Below, one piece after another: positions 1 through 8,418 of a stretch of 32,428 bases of DNA. Under the pieces are notes generated by a model, which did not search any database, was not told where the DNA came from, and saw only the letters and a list, made by a program, of their open reading frames with translations. The first letter of the stretch is position 1, and every line of letters begins with the position of its first letter. Source of the stretch: Saprospiraceae bacterium (GTDB lineage: Bacteria > Bacteroidota > Bacteroidia > Chitinophagales > Saprospiraceae); the NCBI GenBank assembly GCA_020628645.1, contig JAHDES010000067.1:2357-34784 (forward strand), in the 5' to 3' direction. Made by a program: the position numbers and the translations under genes.

Positions 1-599
1 ATCCTAATATCAATCCTAATCAAACGGAAATTCCATACAATGGTATAGATGATGATTGCAATTCCGCAACTTTAGATGATGACTTAGATCAAGATGGATT
101 CCTTGCACAAAATGATTGTGATGATGATAATCCTAATATCAATCCTAATCAAACGGAAATTCCATACAATGGTATAGATGATGATTGCAATTCCGCAACT
201 TTAGATGATGACTTAGATCAAGACGGATTCCTTGCACAAGATGATTGCAATGATGATGATCCTAATATCAATCCTGAAGCTGAAGATATTCCTAATAACG
301 AAATTGACGAAGATTGCGATGGAGAAGATGCAATATTTTCTTCAACTCATGAACTAAATGGTGCTTTAGTAACCATCTTTCCGAATCCAACTTCTAGTAT
401 GATAAATTTAGAAATTGGAGAACACTTAAATTATAAACTCATTCTTACTGATTTGGTAGGCAAACAAATCTTAGAATTAAATAATAAATCTCAAATAAAT
501 GTTAGTCATTTAGTAGATGGCATTTATTTACTAACCATAATAGATATGAGTTCTAATCAACAAATCATTGAAAAAATACAAATAAAGAAAGCACCATAA
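1..599 (+). CDS. MopE-type repeat protein with T9SS sorting domain (3' end only)
   Basis: The gene enters from the left edge and its reading frame starts at base 3. Three copies of a 43-residue Asp-rich unit are visible (3-131, 132-260, and a diverged copy from 261). Each carries the pattern NPNINP...EIPYNGIDDDC followed by DxDxDGF, which matches the putative metal-binding motif of MopE-like proteins. The last roughly 75 residues look like a type A T9SS C-terminal sorting domain: an IFPNPTSSMINLEI start, a DLVGKQI strand and a DGIYLLTI strand. The protein is therefore inferred to be exported through the outer membrane and released or anchored at the surface, with calcium or other metal bound by the repeats. 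The N-terminus, and whatever functional domain it holds, lies outside the window. The family call is firm; the role is unknown. Confidence 0.85.
   Translation, partial: PNINPNQTEIPYNGIDDDCNSATLDDDLDQDGFLAQNDCDDDNPNINPNQTEIPYNGIDDDCNSATLDDDLDQDGFLAQDDCNDDDPNINPEAEDIPNNEIDEDCDGEDAIFSSTHELNGALVTIFPNPTSSMINLEIGEHLNYKLILTDLVGKQILELNNKSQINVSHLVDGIYLLTIIDMSSNQQIIEKIQIKKAP
3..300 (+). repeat. Tandem 129-bp in-frame coding repeat (43 residues)
   Basis: Copy 1 is 3-131, copy 2 is 132-260, and a diverged third copy starts at 261. Copies 1 and 2 differ at five bases by my alignment, and about their first 94 bases are identical. The period is a multiple of three, so changes in copy number keep the frame. 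More copies probably lie to the left of the window. Confidence 0.9.
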
Positions 600-643
600 A
601 AAATTAGTAAAAATATTTCTAGACAACTAAAATCAATTCAGAC

Positions 644-1060
644 ATGAAGAATTCATACCTTATTTTTCTATTAATCCTTAGTATTTTTAGTTGTACCCCA
701 GAAGAGGAACCTATTATAGAAGACGAAAGTCCCATTTTAATGAGTACTTGGCAACTCATTGAAACTTTATTCGACCCTGGAGATGGAAGTGGAACATTTA
801 CCCCAATAGATAGTGATAAAATAATTCGACTTTGGGATGATGGAAGCATTCAAGCAAACGGTGCTTTTTGTCCTTTGGAAGTTGATCCTACTAGTGAATT
901 CGTAGAAGTGGGAACGTATTCTACAGCAAATGAAACCTTTACCATCAATGATTGTAATGGGATAGAACAAGAAATGATGTATAAAATAGAAGCAAGCATT
1001 TTACGTGTATATTTCCCGTGTATTGAGCCTTGCGCTTGGAAGTTTCAGTTAATAGAATAA
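644..1060 (+). CDS. Small lipocalin-like lipoprotein
   Basis: This is a 138-residue protein with a hydrophobic signal (residues 2-16) and a lipobox ending at Cys17 (SIFSC), so it should be a lipoprotein. The mature part starts with an acidic stretch (EEEPIIEDE). It continues with a W-x-L-x-E-T motif and a GDGSGTFTPI segment, a pattern I associate with short lipocalin-like domains of Bacteroidota. Four cysteines in the second half (at about residues 73, 105, 126 and 130) could form disulfides. It lies 44 bp after the T9SS repeat gene and could be cotranscribed with it. No enzymatic residues are evident, and the ligand, if any, is unknown. Confidence 0.7.
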   Translation: MKNSYLIFLLILSIFSCTPEEEPIIEDESPILMSTWQLIETLFDPGDGSGTFTPIDSDKIIRLWDDGSIQANGAFCPLEVDPTSEFVEVGTYSTANETFTINDCNGIEQEMMYKIEASILRVYFPCIEPCAWKFQLIE

Positions 1061-1241
1061 GGAAACAAAAAATTAATTTAAAATACTCTCTCAGATACTT
1101 TAGGATTAGTAAAATTTGTTATTACTTTGTGGTAAGTAGTACTACCTAATTATTTGGTCAATAACTGCTTTGAAAATTCACCAAAAAAATCGTGTATAAC
1201 TTCTTTACAGTCAGTTATTTACTTTTTTTTGTGGCGAATGC

Positions 1242-1264
1242 ACTTATTTGACAAGCAAATAAGT
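1242..1264 (+). other. Hairpin in the nusB leader
   Basis: The perfect 9-bp arms acttatttg (1242-1250) and caaataagt (1256-1264) enclose a 5-base loop, acaag. No T-run follows, so it is not a terminator. It lies 57 bp before the preferred nusB start, after an AT-rich stretch (1061-1241) in which I see no gene. A 5' UTR element or an operator are both possible. Confidence 0.4.
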
Positions 1265-1321
1265 TAGGCTACTTAGGAATTGAAGAAATTAGAGAACTTG
1301 AAAAGTAGATCGCAAAAATCT

Positions 1322-2257
1322 ATGTTGAGTAGAAGAAATATCCGCATAAAAGTTATGCAACTGCTGTACGCGAAGAATAGGGATCCCAAACTTGATCTCC
1401 CTAAATTGCGGAAGCGCTATACTGCTAGTATTAATAAATCGTATGAACTGTATTTGTTCAGCTTGTTGTTATTTACCAAAGCTGCTCAATATGCTCAACA
1501 CGATGCATCAAAACGCACCGCTAAACTGCTCCCTTCTGATGATGATAAACTCTTTAAGGCTTCTTTAGCAGAGAATGATCTCCTACAATCATTAGTGAAA
1601 AATGAGGAATTATTGCGTCAATATCGGGCTTATAAATTAGACGCTCGTGTCAATTTGGATACCTCACGGCTGATCTATACCGATTTTCTCAAAGACCCAC
1701 TCTACATTGATTATCTAAAAAAAGAAAGTCATACCTTCGAAGACCACAAAGCCATTTTATTAGCTTTATTTAAACATTGTATTAATAATGAAAATTATAC
1801 GGATGCTTTAGACGATCATTTTTTCAATTGGATCGATGATAAATCTTTAGTCGTCGGTGCGATGAAAAAAACCATCAAAGCTCTTCCTTCTGAAGATTCA
1901 TTTTTTATAGACTATCAACCTGATACTGAGACGGCTACTGATTTTGGGCAGCGTATGCTAGAATTGGTCTATCAAGAAGATGCCGAGTATCTGGAAATTA
2001 TCGAGCCCATTCTCAAAAATTGGGATGCCGATCGTGTGGCTGTGGTAGATATGATTTTATTAAAAATGGCAGTCTGTGAGTTGCTTATCTTCACTACCAT
2101 TCCAACCAAAGTTACTTTAAATGAGTTTGTAGAAATCTCAAAAGTGTATAGTACTGACAAGAGTAAAGATTTTATCAATGGTATCCTTGATCGTCTGATG
2201 AAAAAATTACAAAAAGACGGAAAAATAAATAAAGAAGGAAGAGGTTTAATTAACTAA
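1322..2257 (+). CDS. nusB: Transcription antitermination protein NusB
   Basis: NusB binds boxA RNA with NusE (ribosomal protein S10) and supports antitermination of rRNA transcription. The preferred start is the ATG at 1322 (311 residues), because MLSRRNIRIKVMQLLYA is the usual beginning of NusB in this phylum. An in-frame TTG at 1280 would add 14 residues. The length, about twice that of E. coli NusB, fits the extended Bacteroidota form. The conserved RNA-binding fold is clearest in the last 100 residues, with ILKNWDADRVAVVDMILLKMA, then TKVTLNEFVEISKVYS and the FINGILDRL helix. The C-terminus is Lys-rich. The 3' end overlaps the convergent permease gene by 8 bp, with no terminator between them. 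Confidence 0.9.
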   Translation: MLSRRNIRIKVMQLLYAKNRDPKLDLPKLRKRYTASINKSYELYLFSLLLFTKAAQYAQHDASKRTAKLLPSDDDKLFKASLAENDLLQSLVKNEELLRQYRAYKLDARVNLDTSRLIYTDFLKDPLYIDYLKKESHTFEDHKAILLALFKHCINNENYTDALDDHFFNWIDDKSLVVGAMKKTIKALPSEDSFFIDYQPDTETATDFGQRMLELVYQEDAEYLEIIEPILKNWDADRVAVVDMILLKMAVCELLIFTTIPTKVTLNEFVEISKVYSTDKSKDFINGILDRLMKKLQKDGKINKEGRGLIN

Positions 2258-3302
2258 TTCTCACCTTTGGATCAATCCAATAATACACCACATCCATCAA
2301 TAAATTGATGAATACAAAAATACTTGCTGTAAATACTACAGCACCAAGTACAACTGGTATATCAAAATTTAATAAAGCATTCACTGTTACATCTCCCAAG
2401 CCTTTAAAACTAAAGACATTTTCTACAAAAAAAGCTCCTGCTAATAATGCCGCAAACCATCCTGAAATAGCCGTTAAAATTGGATTTAAAGCATTACGAA
2501 AAGCATGTTGGAGTACTATTTTTGCTTTCGCTAATCCTTTTGCGGTGGCTGTACGGATGTAATCTTGTTCCAAAACATCCAACATTGCCGAACGAGTTAA
2601 TTGCGTAATAATGGCAATAGGACGAATCCCCAAAGCTACAGCAGGTAACAATAAATTTTTCCAAACATATTGCTCTTCTCCAAAATCATCCAGTTCGATA
2701 ATGCTCCCTTTTACATTCAAACCAGTCCAATCGCCCAACCAATAACCAAAAATCAAAGCCAAAAAAATCGCCGTTACATAACTGGGTAAGGAATATCCCA
2801 ACACGGAACCAATCACCGCAGAATTATCAAAAAAAGTATATTTTTTTACCGCCGCAAAAATTCCTAAACTGATTCCAATAATACTCGCCAAAAGAATGGC
2901 ACTTATTGCCAAAATAATCGTTTTGGGAATAGCTTCCGCTAAAATGGCTGTTACTTCACGCCCCGTTTGAAAGGAGTATTGCAAATAGGGAAATTTGAGT
3001 AGTACAACCTTTTTACCAAATGAAAAAAGAGAAATAGCATCATATTTCGATACCACAGACGGTTCATTCGTATGTAGAGAAATGGGAGATAGATCATTTA
3101 CATAGCGTCCAATTTGACGATACAATGGAAGATCCAAACCCAATTCCTTTCGTTTTTGGGCGATCGTTGCCTCATCCGATCGTTGCCCGAAACTCAATGC
3201 AGCAGGATCGACTGGTGCCGCATAAATGATGGCAGATACCAGCATAATGACGGCAAGCAAAACTGCCAAACTATACATTAGTTTTCGAATAATGAAGGAC
3301 AT
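2250..3302 (-). CDS. ABC transporter permease, DppB/OppB type
   Basis: This is an inner-membrane subunit of a peptide/nickel-type ABC importer. The ATG at 3302 gives 350 residues; a TTG two codons upstream is less likely. It has an N-terminal membrane helix (residues 8-29), then a periplasmic region of roughly 100 residues, then a cluster of five helices. The cytoplasmic EAA loop is recognisable near residues 250-275 (DYIRTATAKGLAKAKIVLQH followed by AFRNALNPIL). The N-terminal region contains the family feature RKELGLDLPLYRQ. No partner permease, ATPase or substrate-binding protein is in the window, so its substrate cannot be named. The family is certain; the exact subfamily (Dpp, Opp or Nik) is not. 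Confidence 0.88.
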   Translation of the reverse strand: MSFIIRKLMYSLAVLLAVIMLVSAIIYAAPVDPAALSFGQRSDEATIAQKRKELGLDLPLYRQIGRYVNDLSPISLHTNEPSVVSKYDAISLFSFGKKVVLLKFPYLQYSFQTGREVTAILAEAIPKTIILAISAILLASIIGISLGIFAAVKKYTFFDNSAVIGSVLGYSLPSYVTAIFLALIFGYWLGDWTGLNVKGSIIELDDFGEEQYVWKNLLLPAVALGIRPIAIITQLTRSAMLDVLEQDYIRTATAKGLAKAKIVLQHAFRNALNPILTAISGWFAALLAGAFFVENVFSFKGLGDVTVNALLNFDIPVVLGAVVFTASIFVFINLLMDVVYYWIDPKVRIS

Positions 3303-3398
3303 CTTCAAAGATAAAGAAAATTTCCTTCCATTCTACTAGGATTCCATCAAGTTTAAAGATTAAGTATTGAAAGATCAAAGTGATCCTCATAATTTGAT

Positions 3399-3490
3399 TT
3401 GCGAGTTAGGAAACTCGCAAGATATAATTCGGAGAAGTTAGGAAACTTCTCCTATCATCTATTTTTAGGACTTGAGCGTTAACGCTTAGG
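3399..3490. repeat. Tandem palindromes with a common AGGA loop
   Basis: Three palindromes lie in the 209-bp gap between the permease and the T9SS gene. The first (3399-3420) has arms ttgcgagtt and aactcgcaa. The second (3431-3452) has arms ggagaagtt and aacttctcc. Both have 9-bp perfect stems and the identical 4-base loop agga, so the core gttaggaaac is constant while the outer stem differs. A third palindrome, agcgttaacgct (3475-3486), extends by wobble pairs to 3471-3490. No T-runs follow, so these are not ordinary terminators. They resemble REP-like intergenic palindromes. Confidence 0.7.
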
Positions 3491-3511
3491 ATCATATCAC
3501 ATTCCACTTCT

Positions 3512-4870
3512 CTAAGGCTGTGACTTTACGATTTTCTTACTAATGATTCGCTTGCCTTTTTGTGTTAGTGTATTTAAGAAATAGACCCCATCTGGCAAAG
3601 AATACACATTGACATCTATTAAATTTTTCCCTTTTTGGAGATTGAATACTTGCTGCAACACGATTTTTCCAGCAATATCTGTTAGATTATAATTCAAAAC
3701 ATCTTGGGTACTGCTTTGATATTCAACGACCAACTGACCTGCTGTAGGATTTGGAAATAAATTTATGAGTTGTTGATTATAAGTTAATTCTTCGGATAGA
3801 CTAGTGATGCTCGTTGTCTCGCCATCAGTAAAGAAAAATAAGGGTTCACTAAAAGCAAGATCTTCGCCACATTCTATACCAATAATGAGTTCATATTCCG
3901 TAAAAGGAGTTAAATCTTCCAGATACAATTCTGGTTCTTCTACTTCAAATTCTAAGGGTTCTTCTTCCTCTTCTGTAAATAGTTCTATGAAAAACCAATC
4001 TTGTTCGCTTTCCCAAGTGATAAGCACTTCCGTTTCGGAAATGGGCTCTAACCAAATCTCTTCTACGACAGCACAATCGCTCTCCTCGGTCGTTTGAAAA
4101 GTCCAGGTATCTGAGAATAGTGTTTCGTCCTCACATTCAATTTCTATACGAAACTCATAAGTGGTATTGGGTAATAAATCTTCTAAGAAAATTTCGGGTT
4201 CATCTGTTGTTATTTCTAAAATTTCATCTTCTCCAAGGACTCGATATTGAAAAACAAATTCCATCTCCTCTTCGCCTTCCCATTCCCAAATGATAAAAGC
4301 TTCTGTAGGGGTAATTTCTTCAATAAAATATTCTTCTATCGCCAAACAATCTTCATCTCCATCATCATCGTCGTCGTCATCCTCATTAAAATCTGGGGTA
4401 AAAGAAGGAGCCGATAAATTAAACTTAATTTCTGCGATACCCGAACAAGACGGATCACCATGATTACTCATTACGGTGAGAAGGACATATCGAGCGGTGA
4501 TTCCTGATAAATCTGGGCCAGCAAAACCACTATACACGGCTGTACCTTCTCCTTTTGGAAAATTTAGCTCGCCCCAATAGTCCCAAGTTTGCCCATCTAA
4601 GGAATGATCGACTTTGACCAAATTGAAGCCTTGATTTAAACGAGCAGGATCATTTGTATTCCACACCCAAGTTTGCGCTAAGGTATGATCTGAACCAAAA
4701 TCATATTGAATCCAGTGAGCATTGTCATATTCTGATTTAGGATTGGGGGATCGTTCACAGGACACCCAAGTATCTACCCAAATGGAAGCATCAGGTTCAT
4801 AGCATTCTGTTTGGGCGAATAATAAGGAATTACAAAAAATAAGTATACAATAGATGAGACTCCTTTTCAT
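3512..4870 (-). CDS. Secreted discoidin/Fn3 protein with T9SS sorting domain
   Basis: This is a 452-residue secreted protein. A signal peptide covers residues 1-20, ending LLFAQ. Residues 21 to about 157 resemble an F5/8 type C (discoidin) domain, with WIQYDFG, the SLDGQTWDYWG motif and a closing IAEIKFNL strand. A run of aspartates (about 165-177) leads into two fibronectin type III-like units (about 178-268 and 270-352). These are recognised by the repeated LEDLxPxTxYE pattern and are strikingly acidic. The last 80 residues form a type A T9SS sorting domain (INLFPNPTAGQLVVEY, then GVYFLNT and a basic end). There are no catalytic residues, so an adhesive or calcium-binding surface role is inferred. 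It is preceded by a 89-bp gap after mutS and could share its transcript. Confidence 0.82.
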   Translation of the reverse strand: MKRSLIYCILIFCNSLLFAQTECYEPDASIWVDTWVSCERSPNPKSEYDNAHWIQYDFGSDHTLAQTWVWNTNDPARLNQGFNLVKVDHSLDGQTWDYWGELNFPKGEGTAVYSGFAGPDLSGITARYVLLTVMSNHGDPSCSGIAEIKFNLSAPSFTPDFNEDDDDDDDGDEDCLAIEEYFIEEITPTEAFIIWEWEGEEEMEFVFQYRVLGEDEILEITTDEPEIFLEDLLPNTTYEFRIEIECEDETLFSDTWTFQTTEESDCAVVEEIWLEPISETEVLITWESEQDWFFIELFTEEEEEPLEFEVEEPELYLEDLTPFTEYELIIGIECGEDLAFSEPLFFFTDGETTSITSLSEELTYNQQLINLFPNPTAGQLVVEYQSSTQDVLNYNLTDIAGKIVLQQVFNLQKGKNLIDVNVYSLPDGVYFLNTLTQKGKRIISKKIVKSQP

Positions 4871-4959
4871 AAACGATGATTTATTGATGAGAAAATCAAA
4901 TGGTTTATAAATGAAACCGCCAACTATGGATTTACCCTACTTTTATGTTTTTATTTTTA

Positions 4960-7608
4960 TTAACCTTCCTCTTCCAACCATTTCTTCATTTCATTCAATT
5001 TCAACATGCATTCGATTGGGGTCATCCCATTGAGATTGAGATCAAGGAGGGCTTCTTTGAGTTTGCCCGCGGTTGGATCAACCGTTTCAAAAATACTGAG
5101 TTGAAGGTTATTGTCAGGAAGATTTTCAAGGGTATCTTTAATATGAGTAGAGGAATCATCGACTTGTCCAGCGATAGACTTGAGTTCAAGTTGTGATAGA
5201 ATTTCAGTAGCGCGTACTACGATAGATCGAGGCATGCCCGCCATTTTTGCGACATAAATTCCAAAACTATGATTACTCCCTCCTTCTACGAGTTTACGTA
5301 AGAAAATAACTTTCTGACCAATTTGTTTGGTGGCAATATTATAATTCTTTACTCGCTCCATTTTATTGGCGAGTTCATTGAGTTCGTGATAATGGGTTGC
5401 AAACAGCGTTTTGGGGCGAACTTTTCCATTATTGTGTAAAAACTCAGCAATAGACCACGCAATGGAAATGCCATCATAGGTACTCGTGCCTCGTCCAATT
5501 TCATCTAACAAAATTAAACTACGATCAGAAATATTATTCATAATACTCGCCGTCTCATTCATTTCTACCATAAACGTAGATTCACCAGACGAGATATTAT
5601 CGGAAGCCCCTACCCTAGTAAATACTTTATCAATCATGCCCAAATTAGCAGATGCCGCAGGAACATAACTTCCCATTTGCGCCATCAAGCAGATGAGCGC
5701 TGTTTGACGAAGGAGTGCAGATTTACCAGCCATATTTGGGCCAGTTATCATCATCAATTGGGTAGCTTCTGTATCCAAATAGACATCATTTGGTACGTAG
5801 CTTTCTCCTAAATCCAAGTGCTGTTCTATGACGGGATGGCGTCCTTCTTTGATGTCAATGGCATAGCCTTGATTAATTTCAGGGCGACAATATTGATGTT
5901 TTTCGGCTACTTTGGCAAAAGACAGAAGGCAATCCAAACGAGCTATAAGACTTGCATTGTGTTGTATGGGTTGGATGTAATCGCTTATCGTAAAAACCAT
6001 TTGCTGAAACAACTGTTCTTCGAGGAGTAAGATTTTTTCTTCTGCGCCGAGAATCTTAGTTTCTAGTTTTTTTAGTTCATCGGTGATATAGCGTTCAGAA
6101 TTGGTGAGCGTTTGTTTGCGTACCCAATGATCTGGAACGAGTCCTTTATTTTTGTATTTGTTGGTCACTTCTAGATAGTAACCAAAGACATTATTGAATC
6201 CAATTTTAAGATTATCAATACCCGTTTGTTTGGCTTCTGTTTGTTGAATTTCTAGTAATAAATCTTTGGCATTTTTGACAACAGAACGCAATTCATCTAG
6301 TTCTTCATGATTGCCATCTGCAATAACGCCTCCTTTCGCTAAATTAACAGGAGGATCTTCCACAATCATTTTAGCAATCTCTTCTTTTAGTTTGGTACAA
6401 AGGTGAATGCCATCTGCCATTTTTTCCAGATAAGCATTATCAGAATGAGCAAGTAAATCCTTGATGGGTGCGATGGCTTCCAAGGCGCGTTTGAGTTGAA
6501 CGACTTCACGTGGATTGATTTTTCCAAGTGGCACTTTAGATACCAAGCGTTCTAAATCGCCCACTTGACGCACTTGTTGATCAATCTCTAGATGCATTTC
6601 ATATTGTGCCATAAAATAAGCAACCACATTGAGACGAGCATTGATGGCTTGTTCATTTTTTAAAGGTAGGGCGACCCATTTTTTGAGAAGACGCGCCCCC
6701 ATTGGAGAGACTGTTTTATCCAAAATTTTGATTAAAGGAATTCCAGATTCATGAGGACTGTATAATAATTCTAGATTACGAATGGTAAACCGATCCAACC
6801 AAACATATTTATCAGGTAAAATACGATTGATGGAATTGATGTGTTTGAGGTTTTTCTTCTCTGTTGTTGCCAGATAATGGAGGGTAGCACCTGCTGCAAT
6901 TTGAGCCAATTCCAAGCCTTCTACCCCAAAACCTTTTAGGGTTTGCACTTCAAAATGCTCCATCAATTGTTCGTAGGTATAATCTGTGGTATACACCCAT
7001 TCGTCTAAAGGGAAGGTATAAAATTTATCGCCAAACTTTTTCTCGAAGGTTGTTTTTTGTCCTTTAGAAAATATAATTTCAGACGGTTTAAAACTTTGCA
7101 GAAGTTTATCAATATAAGCAAAGTCGCCTTCACTCACTAGAAATTCTCCTGTAGAAACGTCTAAAAATGAGACACCCAATTGTTCTTTTTTCCCAAAATG
7201 GATCGAGGCGAGAAAATTATTCACCTTGTGATCGAGTAATTTATCATCAATGGCTACCCCTGGGGTAATCACTTCTGTGACACCTCTTTTGACCAATTTT
7301 TTTTGTGGACTTGGCTTTTCTAATTGCTCACAAATAGCCACGCGATAGCCAGCACGAACCATTCGAGGGAGGTATAAATCAAGAGAGTGATACGGAAATC
7401 CAGCAAGTTCAATATCACTTCCACCATTATTTCGTTTGGTTAGTACAATTCCTAAAACTTGAGAAGTCGTAATGGCATCTTCTCCAAAGGTCTCATAAAA
7501 ATCACCCACTCTAAACAGCATAATTGCTTCAGGATACTTTTTTTTCACCTGAAAATATTGCTGCATTAAAGGGGTAATCTTTTTCTTCTTGCTCGATGTT
7601 TTTGCCAA
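4960..7608 (-). CDS. mutS: DNA mismatch repair protein MutS
   Basis: MutS recognises base mismatches and short loops and recruits MutL in an ATP-dependent way. At 882 residues it has normal MutS1 length. The mismatch-reading Phe-x-Glu motif is FYE at residues 37-39 (GDFYETFG). The connector, core and clamp regions follow. The ATPase domain has Walker A GPNMAGKS (623-630), Walker B LILLDEIGRG with Asp702 and Glu703, and the ATHYHEL signature downstream. I start it at the TTG at 7608, because MAKTSSKKKKITPLMQQY matches the family's N-terminus and no in-frame ATG lies nearby upstream. The next ATG, at 7566, would cut 14 residues but would keep the mismatch motif. Confidence 0.96.
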   Translation of the reverse strand: MAKTSSKKKKITPLMQQYFQVKKKYPEAIMLFRVGDFYETFGEDAITTSQVLGIVLTKRNNGGSDIELAGFPYHSLDLYLPRMVRAGYRVAICEQLEKPSPQKKLVKRGVTEVITPGVAIDDKLLDHKVNNFLASIHFGKKEQLGVSFLDVSTGEFLVSEGDFAYIDKLLQSFKPSEIIFSKGQKTTFEKKFGDKFYTFPLDEWVYTTDYTYEQLMEHFEVQTLKGFGVEGLELAQIAAGATLHYLATTEKKNLKHINSINRILPDKYVWLDRFTIRNLELLYSPHESGIPLIKILDKTVSPMGARLLKKWVALPLKNEQAINARLNVVAYFMAQYEMHLEIDQQVRQVGDLERLVSKVPLGKINPREVVQLKRALEAIAPIKDLLAHSDNAYLEKMADGIHLCTKLKEEIAKMIVEDPPVNLAKGGVIADGNHEELDELRSVVKNAKDLLLEIQQTEAKQTGIDNLKIGFNNVFGYYLEVTNKYKNKGLVPDHWVRKQTLTNSERYITDELKKLETKILGAEEKILLLEEQLFQQMVFTISDYIQPIQHNASLIARLDCLLSFAKVAEKHQYCRPEINQGYAIDIKEGRHPVIEQHLDLGESYVPNDVYLDTEATQLMMITGPNMAGKSALLRQTALICLMAQMGSYVPAASANLGMIDKVFTRVGASDNISSGESTFMVEMNETASIMNNISDRSLILLDEIGRGTSTYDGISIAWSIAEFLHNNGKVRPKTLFATHYHELNELANKMERVKNYNIATKQIGQKVIFLRKLVEGGSNHSFGIYVAKMAGMPRSIVVRATEILSQLELKSIAGQVDDSSTHIKDTLENLPDNNLQLSIFETVDPTAGKLKEALLDLNLNGMTPIECMLKLNEMKKWLEEEG

Positions 7609-7697
7609 AGTATGTTTTTTTAGATGTAGGATATTTCAGACTTAGGACGTAGGATTTAGTTATAAAAGTATAATATACTACGTCAATTTTGATTTGT

Positions 7698-7728
7698 TCT
7701 ATTGGTTTCAATAGATATAACAAATATA
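7698..7728 (-). promoter_or_regulatory. Candidate mutS promoter box and leader hairpin
   Basis: On the minus strand, TATATTTG (7728-7721) is an exact match to the Bacteroidota -7 element TAnnTTTG. It lies about 113 bp before the mutS start. Just downstream, a perfect 7-bp hairpin (arms 7698-7704 and 7709-7715, loop gttt) would fall in the 5' leader. No clear -33 TTG is visible. The rest of 7609-7829 is AT-rich, with no gene that I can support. Confidence 0.5.
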
Positions 7729-7829
7729 CTTTTTTCCCCTTAAAAGTTAAGCATACTATATCTATAGTTTTTATGGTCATTTTAGAAAAATTCTCTTATT
7801 TATAAATGGAAGTTTTACACCTAAAAAAG

Positions 7830-7837
7830 TATCTTTG
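7830..7837 (+). promoter_or_regulatory. TAnnTTTG promoter box for the TerB-like gene
   Basis: TATCTTTG is an exact match to the Bacteroidota -7 consensus. It lies 33 bp before the ATG at 7870, a normal distance for a short leader. The upstream half-site is weak (tttt near 7813). Confidence 0.6.
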
Positions 7838-7869
7838 CGGCAAATTCAATTGATAAAAAATAAAAATCA

Positions 7870-8349
7870 ATGCAATATTTAGATCACCTATCTTCAGAAG
7901 AATTACAAACCCTAACGGATGCCATTCCCTATATCACAGTACTTATAGCGGGTGCAGATGGTAATATTGACCAAGAAGAAAAAGAATGGGCAAACAAACT
8001 GACGCATATTCGTTCGTATGCAAGTGAAGAAATGCTTCGAGAATATTATGAAAAAGTTGGTGAAACTTTTTCTGATCGCTTGACGCATTTTATCAATACC
8101 TTACCTCAAGATGTTACTGCTCGTACTGCAGCTATTTCTACTGAATTGGAAAAAGTAAATCCAATTTTAGCTGGTTTAGAAAATGCTTATGCACATCGTA
8201 TGTATACCAACTTTGTAAGTTTTGCAGAACATGTAGCTAAGTCATCAGGTGGTTTTCTCCGTTTTGGAAGTGTAAGCAAAGAAGAAAAAGCGGTAATGGG
8301 TTTGAATATGATTACACCTATAGAGGAAGAATTTGAAGAAGAAAGTTAA
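7870..8349 (+). CDS. TerB-like hypothetical protein
   Basis: This is a 159-residue soluble protein without signal peptide or membrane segment. The N-terminal half contains VLIAGADGNIDQEEKEW, which resembles the acidic ADGxIDxxE motif of TerB/DjlA-like helical domains and could bind a divalent metal. The rest is predicted to be helical, with a short Gly-rich turn (KSSGGFLRFGSVSKEE) and a very acidic tail. It is monocistronic: a TAnnTTTG box stands in front and a good terminator follows. Function cannot be assigned beyond the fold suggestion. The gene looks real from its codon pattern, its promoter and its terminator. Confidence 0.65.
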   Translation: MQYLDHLSSEELQTLTDAIPYITVLIAGADGNIDQEEKEWANKLTHIRSYASEEMLREYYEKVGETFSDRLTHFINTLPQDVTARTAAISTELEKVNPILAGLENAYAHRMYTNFVSFAEHVAKSSGGFLRFGSVSKEEKAVMGLNMITPIEEEFEEES

Positions 8350-8375
8350 TTGAATCTATCCTAAAGATTCTAAAT

Positions 8376-8418
8376 AAAAAAGTCTCCTTTAAAGTAATGC
8401 TTAAAAGAGACTTTTTTT
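8376..8418 (+). terminator. Rho-independent terminator
   Basis: The arms agtctc (8381-8386) and gagact (8407-8412) continue inward through tttaa/ttaaa after a C-A mismatch, and outward through an A-run paired with a T-run that ends at 8418. The structure begins about 30 bp after the TerB-like gene stop. Confidence 0.8.

Noticed and set aside
3-260. CRISPR-like array
   Set aside because: The 129-bp units are contiguous and in frame with a coding sequence; there are no spacers.
4945-5196. Plus-strand open frame inside the mutS 3' end
   Set aside because: It lies almost fully within mutS on the opposite strand and shows no family resemblance.
7529-7780. Minus-strand frame upstream of mutS
   Set aside because: It overlaps the mutS N-terminus in another frame and covers the promoter; no domain is recognisable.
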